A DNA stretch of 64,000 nt, from contig CM049315.1 of NCBI GenBank assembly GCA_026874595.1, positions 4,766,664 through 4,830,663 on the forward strand, read 5' to 3'. This DNA comes from Sipunculus nudus. Lineage: Eukaryota > Annelida > Sipuncula > Golfingiida > Sipunculidae. The notes beneath the pieces were generated by a model that was not told the origin of the DNA, ran no database searches, and was given only the letters and a program-made list of their open reading frames with translations. Made by a program: the position numbers and the translations under genes. Below, piece by piece: positions 1-12,475 of the stretch; positions within the stretch are counted from its first letter, which is position 1; every line of letters begins with the position of its first letter.

Positions 1-2342
1 AGATTAAATGAACCACGTCCAAGCGGTACAGGACATAGAGACATTATAATACAGAATAAATTCACCACACCCCAGCGGTACAGGACACAGAGGCATTATA
101 ATACAGACTAAACGTACCACATACCAGCGGTACAGGACACAGAGACATTATAATACAGACTAAATGAACCACGTCCAAGCGGTACAGGACATAGAGACAT
201 TATAATACAGACTAAACGTACCACATCCCAGCGGTACAGGACACAGAGACATTATAATACAGACTAAATGAACCACATCCAAGCGGTACAGGACACAGAG
301 ACATTATAATACAGACTAAATGAACCACACCCCAGCGGTCCAAGACACAGAGACATTATAATACAGATAAAATGAACCACATCCCAGCGGTACAAGACAC
401 AGAGACATTATAATACAGACTAAATGAACCAGATCCCAGCGGTACAGGACACAGAGACATTATTATACCGACTAAATTAACCACACCCCAGCGGTCCAAG
501 ACATAGAGACATTATAATACAGACTGAATGAACCACGTCCAAGCGGTACAGGACATAGAGACATTATAATACAGAATAAATTAACCACACCCCAGCGGTA
601 CAGGACACAGAGACATTATAATACAGACTAAACGTACCACATCCCAGCGGTACAGGACACAGAGACATTATAATACAGACTAAATGAACCACATCCCAGC
701 GGTCCAAGACATAGAGACATTATAATACAGACTAAATTAACCACACCACAGCGGGACAGGACACAGAGACATTATAATACAGACTAAATTAACCACAACC
801 CAGCGGTCCAAGACATGGAGACATTATAATACAGACTAAATGAACCACGTCTAAGCGGTACAGGACATAGAGACATTATAATACAGAATAAATTAACCAC
901 ACCCCAGCGGTACAGGACACAGAGACATTATAATACAGACTAAATGAACCACATCCCAGCGGTACAGGACACAGAGACATTATTATACAGACAAAATGAA
1001 CCACATCCCAGCGGTACAGGACACAGAGACATTAAAATACAGACAAAATGAACCATATCCGAGGGGTACAGGACATAGAGACATTATAATACAGACTAAA
1101 CGTACCACATCCCAGCGGTACAGGACACAGAGACATTATAATACAGACTAAATGAACCACATCCCAGCGGTACAGGACACAGACACATTATAATACAGAC
1201 AAAATGAACCACATCCCACCGGTACAGGACACAGGTACATTATAATACAGACTAAATGAACCACATCCCAGCGGTACAGGACACAGAGACATTATAATAC
1301 AGACAAAATGAACCACATACCAGCGGTACAGGACACAGAGACATTAAATTTAGATAAAATGAACCACATCCGAGCGGTACAGGACACAGAGACATTATTA
1401 TTCAGACAAAATGAACCACATCCCAGCGGTACAGGACACAGAGACATTATAATACAGACTAAATTAACCACACCCCAGCGGTCCAAAACATAGAGACATT
1501 ATAGTACAGATTAAATGAACCACGTCCAAGCGGTACAGGACATAGAGACATTATAATACAGAATAAATTCACCACACCCCAGCGGTACAGGACACAGAGG
1601 CATTATAATACAGACTAAACGTACCACATACCAGCGGTACAGGACACAGAGACATTATAATACAGACTAAATGAACCACGTCCAAGCGGTACAGGACATA
1701 GAGACATTATAATACAGACTAAACGTACCACATCCCAGCGGTACAGGACACAGAGACATTATAATACAGACTAAATGAACCACATCCAAGCGGTACAGGA
1801 CACAGAGACATTATAATACAGACTAAATGAACCACACCCCAGCGGTCCAAGACACAGAGACATTATAATACAGATAAAATGAACCACATCCCAGCGGTAC
1901 AAGACACAGAGACATTATAATACAGACTAAATGAACCAGATCCCAGCGGTACAGGACACAGAGACATTATAATACCGACTAAATTAACCACACCCCAGCG
2001 GTCCAAGACATAGAGACATTATAATACAGACTGAATGAACCACGTCCAAGCGGTACAGGACATAGAGACATTATAATACAGAATAAATTAACCACACCCC
2101 AGCGGTACAGGACACAGAGACATTATAATACAGACTAAACGTACCACATCCCAGCGGTACAGGACACAGAGACATTATAATACAGACTAAATGAACCACA
2201 TCCCAGCGGTCCAAGACATAGAGACATTATAATACAGACTAAATTAACCACACCACAGCGGGACAGGACACAGAGACATTATAATACAGACTAAATTAAC
2301 CACAACCCAGCGGTCCAAGACATAGAGACATTATAATACAGA
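1..2342 (+). repeat. Higher-order duplication in the 52-bp array, offset 1508 bp
   Basis: The run of monomer variants at 1-834 recurs at 1509-2342 in the same order with almost no differences. The offset of 1508 bp is exactly 29 monomers of 52 bp. Similar variant order resumes later (about 1041 onward against about 2548 onward, offset 1507), with a rearranged stretch between. This is seen directly in the variant order; recent segmental amplification inside the array is inferred. Confidence 0.88.
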
Positions 2343-3746
2343 CAAAATGAATCACATCCCAGCGGTACAGGACACAGAGACATTAAAATACAGACAAAAT
2401 GAACCACATCCCACCGGTACAGGACACAGGTACATTATAATACAGACTAAATGAACCACATCCCAGCGGTACAGGACACAGAGACATTATTATACAGACA
2501 AAATGAACCACATACCAGCGGTACAGGACACAGAGACATTAAAATACAGACAAAATGAACCATATCCGAGGGGTACAGGACATAGAGACATTATAATACA
2601 GACTAAACGTACCACATCCCAGCGGTACAGGACACAGAGACATTATAATACAGACTAAATGAACCACATCCCAGCGGTACAGGACACAGACACATTATAA
2701 TACAGACTAAATTAAACCACACCCCAGCGGCCCAAGACACAGAGACATTATAATACAGATAAAATGAACCACATCCTAGCGGTACAGGACACAGAGACAT
2801 TATAATACAGACTAAATGAACCACATCCCAGCGGTACAGGACACGGAGACATTATAATACAGACTAAATTAACCACACCCCAGCGGTCCAAGACATAGAG
2901 ACATTATAATACAGACAAAATGAACCACGTCCAAGCGGTACAGCACACAGAGACATTATAATACAGAATAAATTAACCACACCCCAGCGGTACAGGACAC
3001 AGAGACATTATAATACAGACTAAACGTACCACATCCCAGCGGTACAGGACACAGAGACATTATAATACAGACTAAATGAACCACGTCCAAGCGGTACAGG
3101 ACATAGAGACATTATAATACAGACTAAACGTACCACATCCCAGCGGTACAGGACACAGAGACATTATAATACAGACAAAATGAACCACATCCCAGCGGTA
3201 CAGGACACAGAGACATTATAATACAGACTAAATGAACCACATCCCAGCGGTCCAAGACATAGAGACATTATAATACAGACTAAATGAACCACGTCCAAGC
3301 GGTACAGGACATAGAGACATTATAATACAGACTAAACGTACCACATCCCAGCGGTACAGGACACAGAGACATTATAATACAGACAAAATGAACCACAGCC
3401 CAACGGTACAGGACACAGAGACATTATAATACAGACTAAATGAACCACATCCCAGCGGTACAGGACATAGAGACATTATAATACAGACTAAACGTATCAC
3501 ATCCCAGCGGTACAGGACACAGAAACATTATAATACAGACTAAATGAACCACGTCCCAGCGATACAGGACATAGAGACATTATAATATAAACTAAACGTA
3601 GCACATCCCCGCGGTACAGGACAAAGAGACATTATAATGCAGACTAAATTAATCACTTTCCAGCGGCACAGGACATTGAGAAATTGCAATAAAGAATCAA
3701 TTTACCACAACCCAGCGGCACAGGACATAGAGAAATTATAATACAG

Positions 3747-3838
3747 AATAGCTGCTCACTCAAGTGTAGGGTTAATAGGGTATTTCTGGATAATTTCCTT
3801 TTGCAGTTGTTGTGTACAGTTCAGAAGCGGTTTCAGTA
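3747..3838 (+). repeat. Array-edge unique segment, copy 1 (inside the 52-bp array)
   Basis: A non-monomer insert beginning AATAGCTGCTCACTCAAGTG and continuing through TTTCTGGATAATTTCC to a TTCAG end. Monomers lie on both sides. A close copy forms the right edge of the array at 4692-4784, and a divergent inverted copy lies at 5225-5272. The array edge therefore appears to have been duplicated into the array. Confidence 0.85.
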
Positions 3839-4691
3839 GGAGAGAAATAAATAATCCAGCGGTACAGGACATTGAGAAATTATAATACAGACTAAATGCA
3901 CATCATCAAAGGGGCACAGGACATAGAGAATTTATAATACATAATGAATGAACCACTTCCTAGCGGTACAGGACATAGAGAAATTATAATACAGACTAAA
4001 TGTACATCATCCCAGGGGCACAAGACATAGAGAAATTATAATACATAATGAATGGACCACTTCCTAGCGGTACAGAAAATAGAGACATTATAATACAGAC
4101 TAAATGTACATCATCCCAGGGGCACAGGACATAGAGAAATTATAATACATAATGAATGAACCACTTCCTAGCGGTACAGGACATAGAGAAATTATAATAC
4201 ATAATGAATGAACCACTTCCTAGCGGTACAGGACATAGAGAAATTATAAAACAGACAATGTATCACAACCCAGCGGTACAGGACATTGAGAAATTATATA
4301 ACAGACTAAATGTACCACATTCAGCGGTACAGGACATTGAGACATTAAAATACAGACTAAATGAACCATATCCCAGCGGTACAGGACATAGAGACATTAT
4401 AAAACAGACTAAACTTACCACATCCCAACGGTACAGGACATAGAGACAATATAATACAGACTAAATGAACCACATCCCAGTGGTACAGGACATAGAGACA
4501 TTATAAGACAGACTAAACGTACCACATCCCAGCGGCATAGGACATAGAGACAATATAATACCGACTAACTGTGCAACATCCAGCGGTACAGGACATAGAG
4601 AAATTATAATACAGACTAAATGAACCACGTCTCAGCGGTACAGGACATAGAGACATTATAAGACAGACTAAATGTACCAGATAGAAGTTTG

Positions 4692-4784
4692 TAATAGCTG
4701 CTCACTCAAGTGTAGGGTTAGTAGAGTATTTCTGGATAATTTCCTTTTGCAGGTGTTGTGTACAGTTCAGAATCGGTTTCAGGG
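4692..4784 (+). repeat. Array-edge unique segment, copy 2 (right edge of the 52-bp array)
   Basis: Near-copy of 3747-3838, beginning with the same AATAGCTGCTCACTCAAGTG and keeping TATTTCTGGATAATTTCC. It directly follows the last recognisable 52-bp monomer. No tandem repeat is seen after it. Confidence 0.85.
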
Positions 4785-4862
4785 GGAGGTCTTGGAGGTC
4801 CGGACGCCCCCCTCCCCCGTTTCCAGCCGCCGCAACCTTTTCACAAGGGGTTTTTACCAGTA

Positions 4863-6479
4863 GCTAAAACAATAAAACCTGAAAACTGAAAACACTTTTT
4901 AATCGATAGAGCCATTGAATGCGTTCACTGACTAGTTCTTGAAATGCTTTTTCCACCTGTTACTTGCCATAGTCGACATCCCATCACTGAACTACCTCCG
5001 ATTTACATGGCATATCCAACGTTTCGTTAAATCATATGCAACCCGACTGCGAATTGGCATTGTTGATGATTAATGATAAATTCGAGACAGTTTTATTGAA
5101 TGAATGAGTGAATTTGAGATTTTACACTCATAAAACATTTTTAACATAATTAAGTATTACTTCACTGCTTACAGAAGGATTATAATTTCACGGGAACACT
5201 AAACCTACAAAGGTAAATAATGCTGAAATACCCTACTATCCCTACAAACTAACACTTGAGTGAGCCGCTATTGCAGGTTAGCATCTGGTACATTTAGTCT
5301 GTATTATAATGTATCTATGTCTTATACCGCTTGGATGAGTATTGCATAAATCTTAGTAATTTTGAAAACCGGGAAAAACCCGTCCCTCCAAATACGCACT
5401 CTTTCTCCCCAACTCTTTGTCCCGATCGTCCGCTCACCGTCAAGGCATATTGGTGAAACGACCACTGGACAGTGTCGGCTTGTTTAACAGGACCACTTAC
5501 TGCAACTGGGACAAATTAATTTAATCCTTAGTTTGGGATCGCTTGCGTCAGAGTCCGGACACATCACAGCGACTTAGGGGAACAGTATAGCAGCTCTACA
5601 CCGAGGAACCGTCCATTAATAGTACATACGGGTGCAATTCTGTGGATATAATTAGAAAACGGACGTCATCGTGAGCGGGTAATGTAGCTATAGGACGAGA
5701 GGTCCTACATGATTCACCCACGGGATGACACAGGATAGGATCAAGGTAAATGTGAACTGATGTACAAGAAACAAGGTAGAAGAAGTAACTCCACAGTCAT
5801 TAAGTCTTGAAGGAATGATTATCTAGAAGGGATATTTAGAGACATCCTTTATGGTGACTACTTAATTAACGGATACAACAGACGTCTAGGGTGATGGATG
5901 ACAATGTCAGGTTTAAATATATGGTGGATATTTAAAGGAGTAAGACGTCGTTTGTGGATATCATAATTTTATCAAATTATCTCATCCTTTACATATATTG
6001 GATTCTAGTATTTTACCATGTGATAAAAAATCATATAATCAATATCGCGCAAAAGACATTTGCCGCAAGCTTAATGATAAAAAATAAATAAATAAATTAG
6101 AAACCTGCATCCCAAGTCATGCAAGGCCCCGTCCCGTGTTTGCAATCACTTGTTCGGCCCATATTCCCAGGTTCATTCGAGCAAAAGGGACCTTACATTT
6201 GTAAATATTCCTTAATGATGGTCCTGAATGTGCCTAATACCTGATACATATCTTATCGATTCTTCCTTGGCCCATTCACGAAATAACCTGAAAAATGTAT
6301 GAGATTCCTTCCATGATTGCGTAAGTTATGTTGTGCACACACACGAACGGGGAGGCGATGGTTAATTCCTGATACTCTTGTAGGATTACTCCTGCGCCTG
6401 CGCTATACCTATCAGTATAAAAACAACCTTAAGAATCGCAGCTTGATACCCTCTATCATCCGAGTTTGAGTCCCCACTG
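4863..6479. other. No gene recognised
   Basis: AT-rich sequence with many stops in all frames. Apart from the inverted array edge at 5225-5335, I see no repeat, RNA gene or protein similarity. Confidence 0.6.
5225..5335 (-). repeat. Inverted array edge plus one inverted 52-bp monomer
   Basis: Read on the minus strand, 5335-5273 is a 52-bp-type monomer (AAGCGGTATAAGACATAG, then ACATTATAATACAGAC, then AAATGTACCAGAT). It is followed by AATAGCGGCTCACTCAAGTG and a GTAGGGTATTTC tail, matching 4640-4740 on the plus strand apart from a short insertion. Together with the plus-strand edge it makes an inverted repeat enclosing about 440 bp. Confidence 0.8.
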
Positions 6480-7976
6480 ATGTATATCATTAAATCGGTT
6501 ATTTGGTCGATGCCAAAGGATCCTGTAGGAAATTTATCAAACAGTGAAAATTATCGAGGTATCACGTTGTGCGGTAGTATTTGTAACTGTTTGAACTTGT
6601 TATCCTTCAACGATGTCGTAAACAACTTGAGACATCAAATCTGCAGTTAGCTTTCAAAAAGCAACATTCCACTTTTATGTGTACGTCTGTGTTAAAGGAT
6701 ATTGCGGCAAACTACATGTCTCGTGGTCCCAAAGTATAGGGTTGTTTACTAGACACTTCTAAAGCTTTTGACAAAATTCATTTTGGTAAATTATTTAACC
6801 TCCTTTATCGTAGAAATATACCTGCTATTATCATTCGACTGTTACTTGATATGTATATGAGACAAAAAGGTATGTGAGGGATGGAAAAGCAAGCTTTCAG
6901 ATTATTATTTCTGTGTCCAATGGATCAAGGCGGTATATTATCCCCGCTGCTCTTGGGTGTTTACATGGATGTACTACCTGGCAGATTGAAGGAAAAGGGT
7001 ATAGGATGTTATGCTGGAAGTCATTTTGCGGGTGCTGTTATATATGCGGACAATGTTACACTTTTAAGTCCATTAAAAGAATGGATTGCTAGAAATGATT
7101 AAAATTTGCGAAGAATTTGGCCAGGAATACAAAGTTACATATAATTCCAAAATGACAAGTTGTATAATTCAGCAGGAAACTATGTTCATGTCCCGAACTC
7201 GAGTTAAATTATATCAAACTGAAATGGAAAGAAAATATTCGTCATTTGGGTGTATATTTGAATTATGATTTAAATGATGACGTAGACATATTTAGAAAAA
7301 GGGGCGATTTTTAATTCACCTTTAATAAGTTGATGGCGAACTTCAGAACTCTTTCATCTGTTTCTTTGAATGTACTATTCCACAATTTTTGTTGTTCTTT
7401 TTTACGGATGTCAAACGTGGTGTTTTAATGACAAGTCAACAGAAAGTATGTCCACAGTTTACAGAATGGCTATACGTAGTGTATGTTGATTTCCTAGAAA
7501 TTCACATACACATATTTTGTACGGGATAAGTGGCTTTAAACTAATAATTGATACACTCCAAAAACGGTTTTTAAACATGTATGTAAATAAGTCCTGTGCA
7601 AAGAATTCTGTCGTTAATTTTATTGCACTGAGAGCGCGAGTGTAGTGGATTTATTCGAGCTAATAAAATAAACATTTGGAGAGACATAACTTGAAATCTA
7701 AAGTTATAAGTGTGAAAAATAACGTTCAGTTTCTGAAAGAACTGATAAATTGTCGAGACGGTCAGTTGGAATTAGATGGATGCTCTTATGATGATATATT
7801 GGAAATCATAAACAAACTGTCTACTTGCGATGCTGTAACATAGATAATGATTCCTTGTGCATTTAGTTATTTCTTTGTTTATATTATTTGTGAGTACATT
7901 TACAGCACTTCTTTCTGTTTATATAAGCACCATTTGTATGTACCTTGGTACGAATAAATATATATATATATATAAT
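6480..7976 (+). pseudogene. LINE (non-LTR retrotransposon) reverse transcriptase, 5'-truncated and broken
   Basis: Conceptual translation in shifting frames gives the order of LINE reverse-transcriptase blocks: an NYRGITL block near 6555; LAFKKQHST near 6650; the A block LLDTSKAFDKIHFGKLF near 6745, after an in-frame stop at about 6739; RLLLDMYMRQK near 6840-6870; the B block GGILSPLL near 6930-6955; and the C block at 7043-7054, which reads YADN instead of YADD. A thumb/C-terminal part with SHTHILYGISG follows near 7500. At least three frameshifts are needed. The copy lacks ORF1 and the endonuclease, so it is 5'-truncated, as usual for LINEs. It ends in an AATAAATATATATAT-type tail at about 7950-7976. 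A dead copy is certain from the stops and the altered catalytic residue. The clade (jockey/CR1/L2-like) is not determined. Confidence 0.88.
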
Positions 7977-7999
7977 ATCGGTATTGTGTGGCTATTTAA

Positions 8000-9283
8000 G
8001 ATTAGTGTTTGTATCGATCCCTGCAGATATTGGTAATATTTGCCATGATCAAAGCTTGTATTGGTCTCTGCAGATGTTGACCCTTTTTGCCAGGATCAGA
8101 GCTTGTATTAGTCTCTGCCGAATTTGGAAATATTTGCCAAGATCAGAGCTTGTTTTGGTCTCTGCAGATGTTGGTTATATTTGCCAGGATCAGAATTTGT
8201 ATTGGTCTGTGCAGGTGTTGGCAATATTTGCAAAGTCAGAGCTTGAACTGGTCTATGCAGATGTTAGTAATATTTGCCAGGATCAGAGCTTGTATTGGTC
8301 TGTGCAGATGTTGGTAATATTTGCCAATTTCAGAGCTTGTATTGGTCTGTGCAGGTATTGGCAATATTTGCCAAGTCAGAGCTTTAATTGGTCTTTGCAG
8401 ATGTTGGTAATATTTGCCAGGATCAGAGCTTGTGTTTGTCTGTGCAGATGTTGGTAATATTTGCCAGGATCAGAGCTTGTATTGATCTGTGCAGATGTTG
8501 GTAATATTTGCCAAGATCAGAGCATGTATTAGTCTCTGCAGAATTTAGAAATATTTGCCATGATGAGAGCTTATATTGGTCTTTGCAGAATTTAGAAATA
8601 TTTGCCAAGATCAGAGCTTGTATTGGTCTGTGCAGATGTTGGTAATATACGCCAGGATCAGAGCTTGTATTGGTCTGTGCAGGTGTTGGCAATATTTGCC
8701 AAGTCAGAGCTTGAATTGGTCTATGCAGATGTTGGTAATATTTGCCAGGATCAGAGCTTGTATTGGGCTGTGCAGATGTTGGTAATATTTGCCAGGATCA
8801 GAGCTGGTATTGGTCTGTGCAGATGTTGGTAATATTTGCCAAGATCAGAGCTTGTATTGGTCTTTGCAGAATTTAGAAATATTTGCCAAGATCAGAGCTT
8901 GTAATTGTATTGGTCTCTGCAGAATTTAGAAATATTTGCCATGATCAGAGCTTGTATTGGTCTGTGCAGATGTTGGTAATATTTGCCATGATCAGAGCTT
9001 GTATTGGTCTGTGCAGGTGTTGGCAATATTTGCCAGGATCAGAGCTTGTATTGGTCTCTGCAGGTGTTGGTAATATTTGCCAGGATCAGAGCTTGTATTG
9101 GTCTCTGCAGATGTTGGTTATATTTGCCAGGTTCAGAGCTTGTATTGGTCTGTGCGGATGTTGGTAATATTTGCCAGGATCAGAGCTTGTATTGGTCTGT
9201 GCAGATGTTGGTAATATTTGCCAGGATCAGACTTTGTATTGGTCTGTGCAGGTGTTGGCAATATTTGACAGGATTAAGCCTTT
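8000..9283 (+). repeat. 47-bp minisatellite array (about 27 copies)
   Basis: Monomer of 47 bp with the words GGTAATATTTGCCAGGATCA, GAGCTTGTATTGGTCT and GTGCAGATGTT. Interspersed variants are a 44-bp form (GCAATATTTGCCAAGTCAGAG) and a form with CAGAATTTAGAAATATTTGCC. The variant order at about 8201-8330 recurs at about 8669-8798 (offset 468 bp, about ten monomers), so there is some higher-order structure. Because 47 is not divisible by three, open frames of up to 170 residues rotate through all three frames of the monomer. They are not genes. Confidence 0.96.
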
Positions 9284-11034
9284 AATTGTTGCGAATGGAC
9301 TTCTAGGTAATCTTCCTGTGTTGAGTATAGTTTGTTTAGCGTGGTTAATGACCCTTACGCAGTAATAAATATACTTAGAATTGATTAATGTTACAGATTA
9401 TGTTGTTCGATCGTATTTTTGCAATACCCTTAATCTCAAAATGTCCCAATACAAAGGGATTTAAATCAGGGTATTTTTATTTCTCTTTTTTTTCCAGACG
9501 ATGTTTTCTCATTTTAAATGTTTATCCTTGAAGAAAAACTAACGACACGTTTGGGGATATAAAATATAACGCTTCGTGAAAGGCAGTTTCTTAAGATATC
9601 CGAAAAATGCTTTGAAACTTATCATTCAGTTTAGAAATCAATATCGCAACCTAAGGCTGCCACAAGCCACTGTTCTATTATTTAAAGAAAGCAATTTCAG
9701 GACAAAAAGGTTATTTTTTAGACACAGAGCGGGTCAATGTTTACCCTCGTATTAAAAGGACGTTAATTTTCAGTAGACACTTAACCAGTTTTAGTTCCAC
9801 CCGCTCGGTCATTTCTTCCAAAAGTGAAATAAAGTAAAATAAATTCTTTAAAGTTGGTGTTGTTATGTTGTTCTTTCACCTGTTCGGTAAAACAATTCTG
9901 ATATTTTCATGTTGCGCAGATCATGTAAAAATTTGTATCGAAAAAGTGCCCTCCCGTGCATATTTCTGAAGATAAATGCATGAGAACCCTATCTTTTTCT
10001 TACCTACTAGAACTGGTTGCAGTCCAGTGTCATCAATATTTTAAGTCTCAATGTATATATAAAGAATGAAAAATATGTTTGAACTTTATCGGTATAATAT
10101 TTCACGTTTAGAATATAAATTTATACTCTCTGTTTCATTCCTTGTAATGTTATAGCTTCCAAATTTAGTTCATAACGAACGTTGGCATTTTAAACTTCAA
10201 CGAATTATCCCTGAAACTTAGTTGACGATGGAAGAATGGCCGATCCTTTTAGTTAACAAACGACAGCGGATGCCGTAAATTTAAAAAGTGCTGTAGAGCG
10301 ATGGAAATATCACACTTAAAGGTCAGCTTTCACCATTCTGGGGACTGAAAGTCGAATACATCACCGCTTCAACCCTTCGAAAAAAGTTTTCTTTTAGTAG
10401 TACATGTGTCACAGACGACATCAGGCTAATGACTTTCAGGTCTTGGAAAGAACGACACCACTATGTTCAAACGGAATGTGCGTTGGCTTGTTTCAAATGA
10501 TAGTTTTGATCAATACCTGTATGCCTGTTTGTCGTTTTGTTTGTTTATTCATCATATTATATATAGGGCCACTAATGGTCAAGATGTCAAAAACAGGCTT
10601 TCACTGATTTGATTTTAGATAATTTCTCCACTCCTAGCATTATATTCGCCCAACACCCATTGGGTTATCGATTCCTTTTCAATATCAATTCTGTATTTTA
10701 TTGGTCATCATTCTGTGAGTCTTTTAGAGTTGACTTATAACATATGTCTGGTTGTCCTGCATAGGTTCAATTTTTCATCAATTCTCGAAATCTAATCTAT
10801 CAGCAGATATACTTTCCCAGAAACTAACATGTCAGCATCCTTTTTTCCACAACGTTATATCTGGCTTAATAATTTTTTTAAAACTTACATTTAACTAAAA
10901 AATATGTGTAAAAATGCAAACGTATAAAATAACAGTAAATACAATAATGACTGTAGTGGTAAGAATAAATTTTGTTATACATATATCGCTTAAGAATACC
11001 ATAAAACAATCTGATGTGAAGTCCTTAATTATAT
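9284..11034. other. No gene recognised
   Basis: AT-rich intergenic-type DNA. Only short open frames are present (for example 67 codons at 10404-10607), without recognisable domains. No repeat or RNA gene seen. Confidence 0.55.
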
Positions 11035-11213
11035 ATAGTTTAAACATATTTTATTGTAAATATGCGATTGGCAAACAGCAATACCGCTATGTAAATGCCT
11101 CTGGCATCAGCAGTGTACAATACGATATGCAACATAATATTCATTCAAATGGTGATGTAAATGAACATGCCTTGTAGGTCACAGTCTCTTATTGATAAAT
11201 TAAATCATTAAAC

Positions 11214-11610
11214 TTAAAATTTCTTAGTGGATACAATATATTCTTGTACAAAGATGAAAACATTTCTGTTGTCACAATATGATATTTCGTTCGAACCAAA
11301 TATCAGTAATGTTGGATACAAAACTGACATATTCCTGATACTGGGTATAACCTTCAAGGATTCAAATAATTTTTGTCGCTGTCGAGTATACAGTGAACAT
11401 TCAAGAAAAAAATGCTTTGTATTCTCACATTTATCACCACATACGCATTTACTATCTTCAACTAACCCCATTTTAAACAGGTCATACCTAAGATTGCTGC
11501 ACCCCTTACGTAGTTTCGCATGCAATACGTTAACATGCCTGTCACCGAGATAAAATAAAGGATTGTTGGTTTTAGTGTTTTTCAACAATTTGTTTCTAAA
11601 TTCTATGAAA
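11214..11610 (-). pseudogene. LINE pol C-terminal Cys/His domain
   Basis: An open frame of 124 codons ends at 11214. It contains LRYDLFKMGLVEDSKCVCGD, then CENTKHFFLECSLYTRQR, giving C-x-C, C, H and C ligand spacing. This cysteine/histidine block sits at the C-terminus of many LINE polyproteins, after the reverse transcriptase. Its open frame is intact although the rest of the element is ruined. The preceding reverse-transcriptase core is absent between this piece and the linker at about 11640. Confidence 0.75.
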
Positions 11611-11639
11611 GTTGAGGATAACTTAATATCATCGTTTTA

Positions 11640-12055
11640 CTCGCTCCAGGGCCTATTTTATTTGGTATACTATGTCTAGCTGCATTAAGAATGGTTTGTG
11701 TAAATCGTAAGCATATGTAATCGAGATCGTTCATGTTATAGATTTCATCCCAGTGTGTATCTTTTAAAAGCTACCTAAAAAGATCAAAGTCAGCTAGTTT
11801 ATATAACCAAATATGCCTTTTATATGTGGTAATATTAGAGATTTGGACTTTAAGTTCGAGTGTAACAGTACAGTGGTCGTTACTACCCAAAGGCGGGAGT
11901 ATATCGATTTTGTTTATTATACTAGTATCAGAAGTTAAAACCTGATCCATAATAGTTGAACTGGTCTCTGTTATACGAGTCGGTTCAGAGACATGCATCA
12001 TAAACATATTGGATTCACAAAGTTCGGTTAATTTGTGCCCAGCTTCTAACTGAGA
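11640..12055 (-). pseudogene. LINE APE-type endonuclease, C-terminal fragment and linker
   Basis: Minus-strand translation contains SEPTRITETSSTIMDQVLTS followed by LPPLGSNDHCTVTLEL. This is the end of the exonuclease-endonuclease-phosphatase fold of LINEs. The usual S-D-H catalytic triplet appears here as N-D-H. Downstream, WDEIYNMNDLDYICLRFTQT and ARHSIPNK match the linker usually found between endonuclease and reverse transcriptase. The enzyme would nick target DNA for target-primed reverse transcription. This fragment lacks the N-terminal catalytic residues and cannot act. Confidence 0.75.
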
Positions 12056-12475
12056 AGACAGAGTGTCCGTCTCTGTAATACAGAGCTACTCCAATTTCAA
12101 GATCAGACAAATGAGTGTCCATACAGTTTATTCTCTTTTCCATTTCAGATAGTCTGCCTGAAATTTTGTTCACCTCATTTTTAAGATCATCTAAACATCT
12201 TAGTCTGTCCCAAATCGTTTCTAGAAGCTGTCTGTCTGAAACGTCAGTTGGCATGTTTACTTTTTTTGTACCTTCATTAAAATCGGCCACAATGTCGGTG
12301 ACCACTCGGGCAGAACAAACAGATCATCAAGTAATGGATGGGAGGGACGTACACAAAAGATGGTGGTGGACGGCGGGATTCCTTTATAGTATGAGCACGG
12401 CTCAATTCATTTTTGAAAAATCAAAATTTCTCACCAGTACGTAATGTCAGTGTAGTTGTCGTCAGCCCCTGCCAT
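12040..12475 (-). pseudogene. LINE ORF1-like fragment with coiled coil
   Basis: A possible start is at 12475 (MAGADDNY). An in-frame stop follows soon after, and the best frame resumes around 12305. It contains KISGRLSEMEKRINCMDTHL, a short heptad-type coiled coil typical of the nucleic-acid-binding ORF1 products of LINEs. Near 12050 the useful frame changes into endonuclease sequence, so a deletion has joined ORF1 to the endonuclease. The assignment rests on position and the coiled coil rather than on a strong family signature. Confidence 0.5.

Larger units (their letters stand above)
1..4680 (+). repeat. 52-bp satellite array (about 88 copies)
   Basis: Tandem repeat with a 52-bp monomer carrying the words AGCGGTACAGGACA, GAGACATTATAATACAGAC and AAATGAACCACATCC. 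The array is already running at base 1, so its left end is outside the window. Copies are homogeneous to about 3640. After that they become divergent and indel-rich (3640-4680), as expected at the edge of an array kept uniform by unequal exchange. Recurrent monomer variants include AAACGTACCACATCC, AAATTAACCACACCCC and a form with GGTCCAAGACATAG. Short open frames on both strands read through the repeat and have no protein-like features, so I call this non-coding. Confidence 0.97.

Noticed and set aside
1-4680. Regularly spaced repeats that might suggest a CRISPR array
   Set aside because: The whole 52-bp unit is repeated with no variable spacers, and there are no cas-like genes. It is a head-to-tail satellite.
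7945-8457. 170-codon open frame
   Set aside because: Translation of the 47-bp minisatellite rotating through three frames; no start context or domain.
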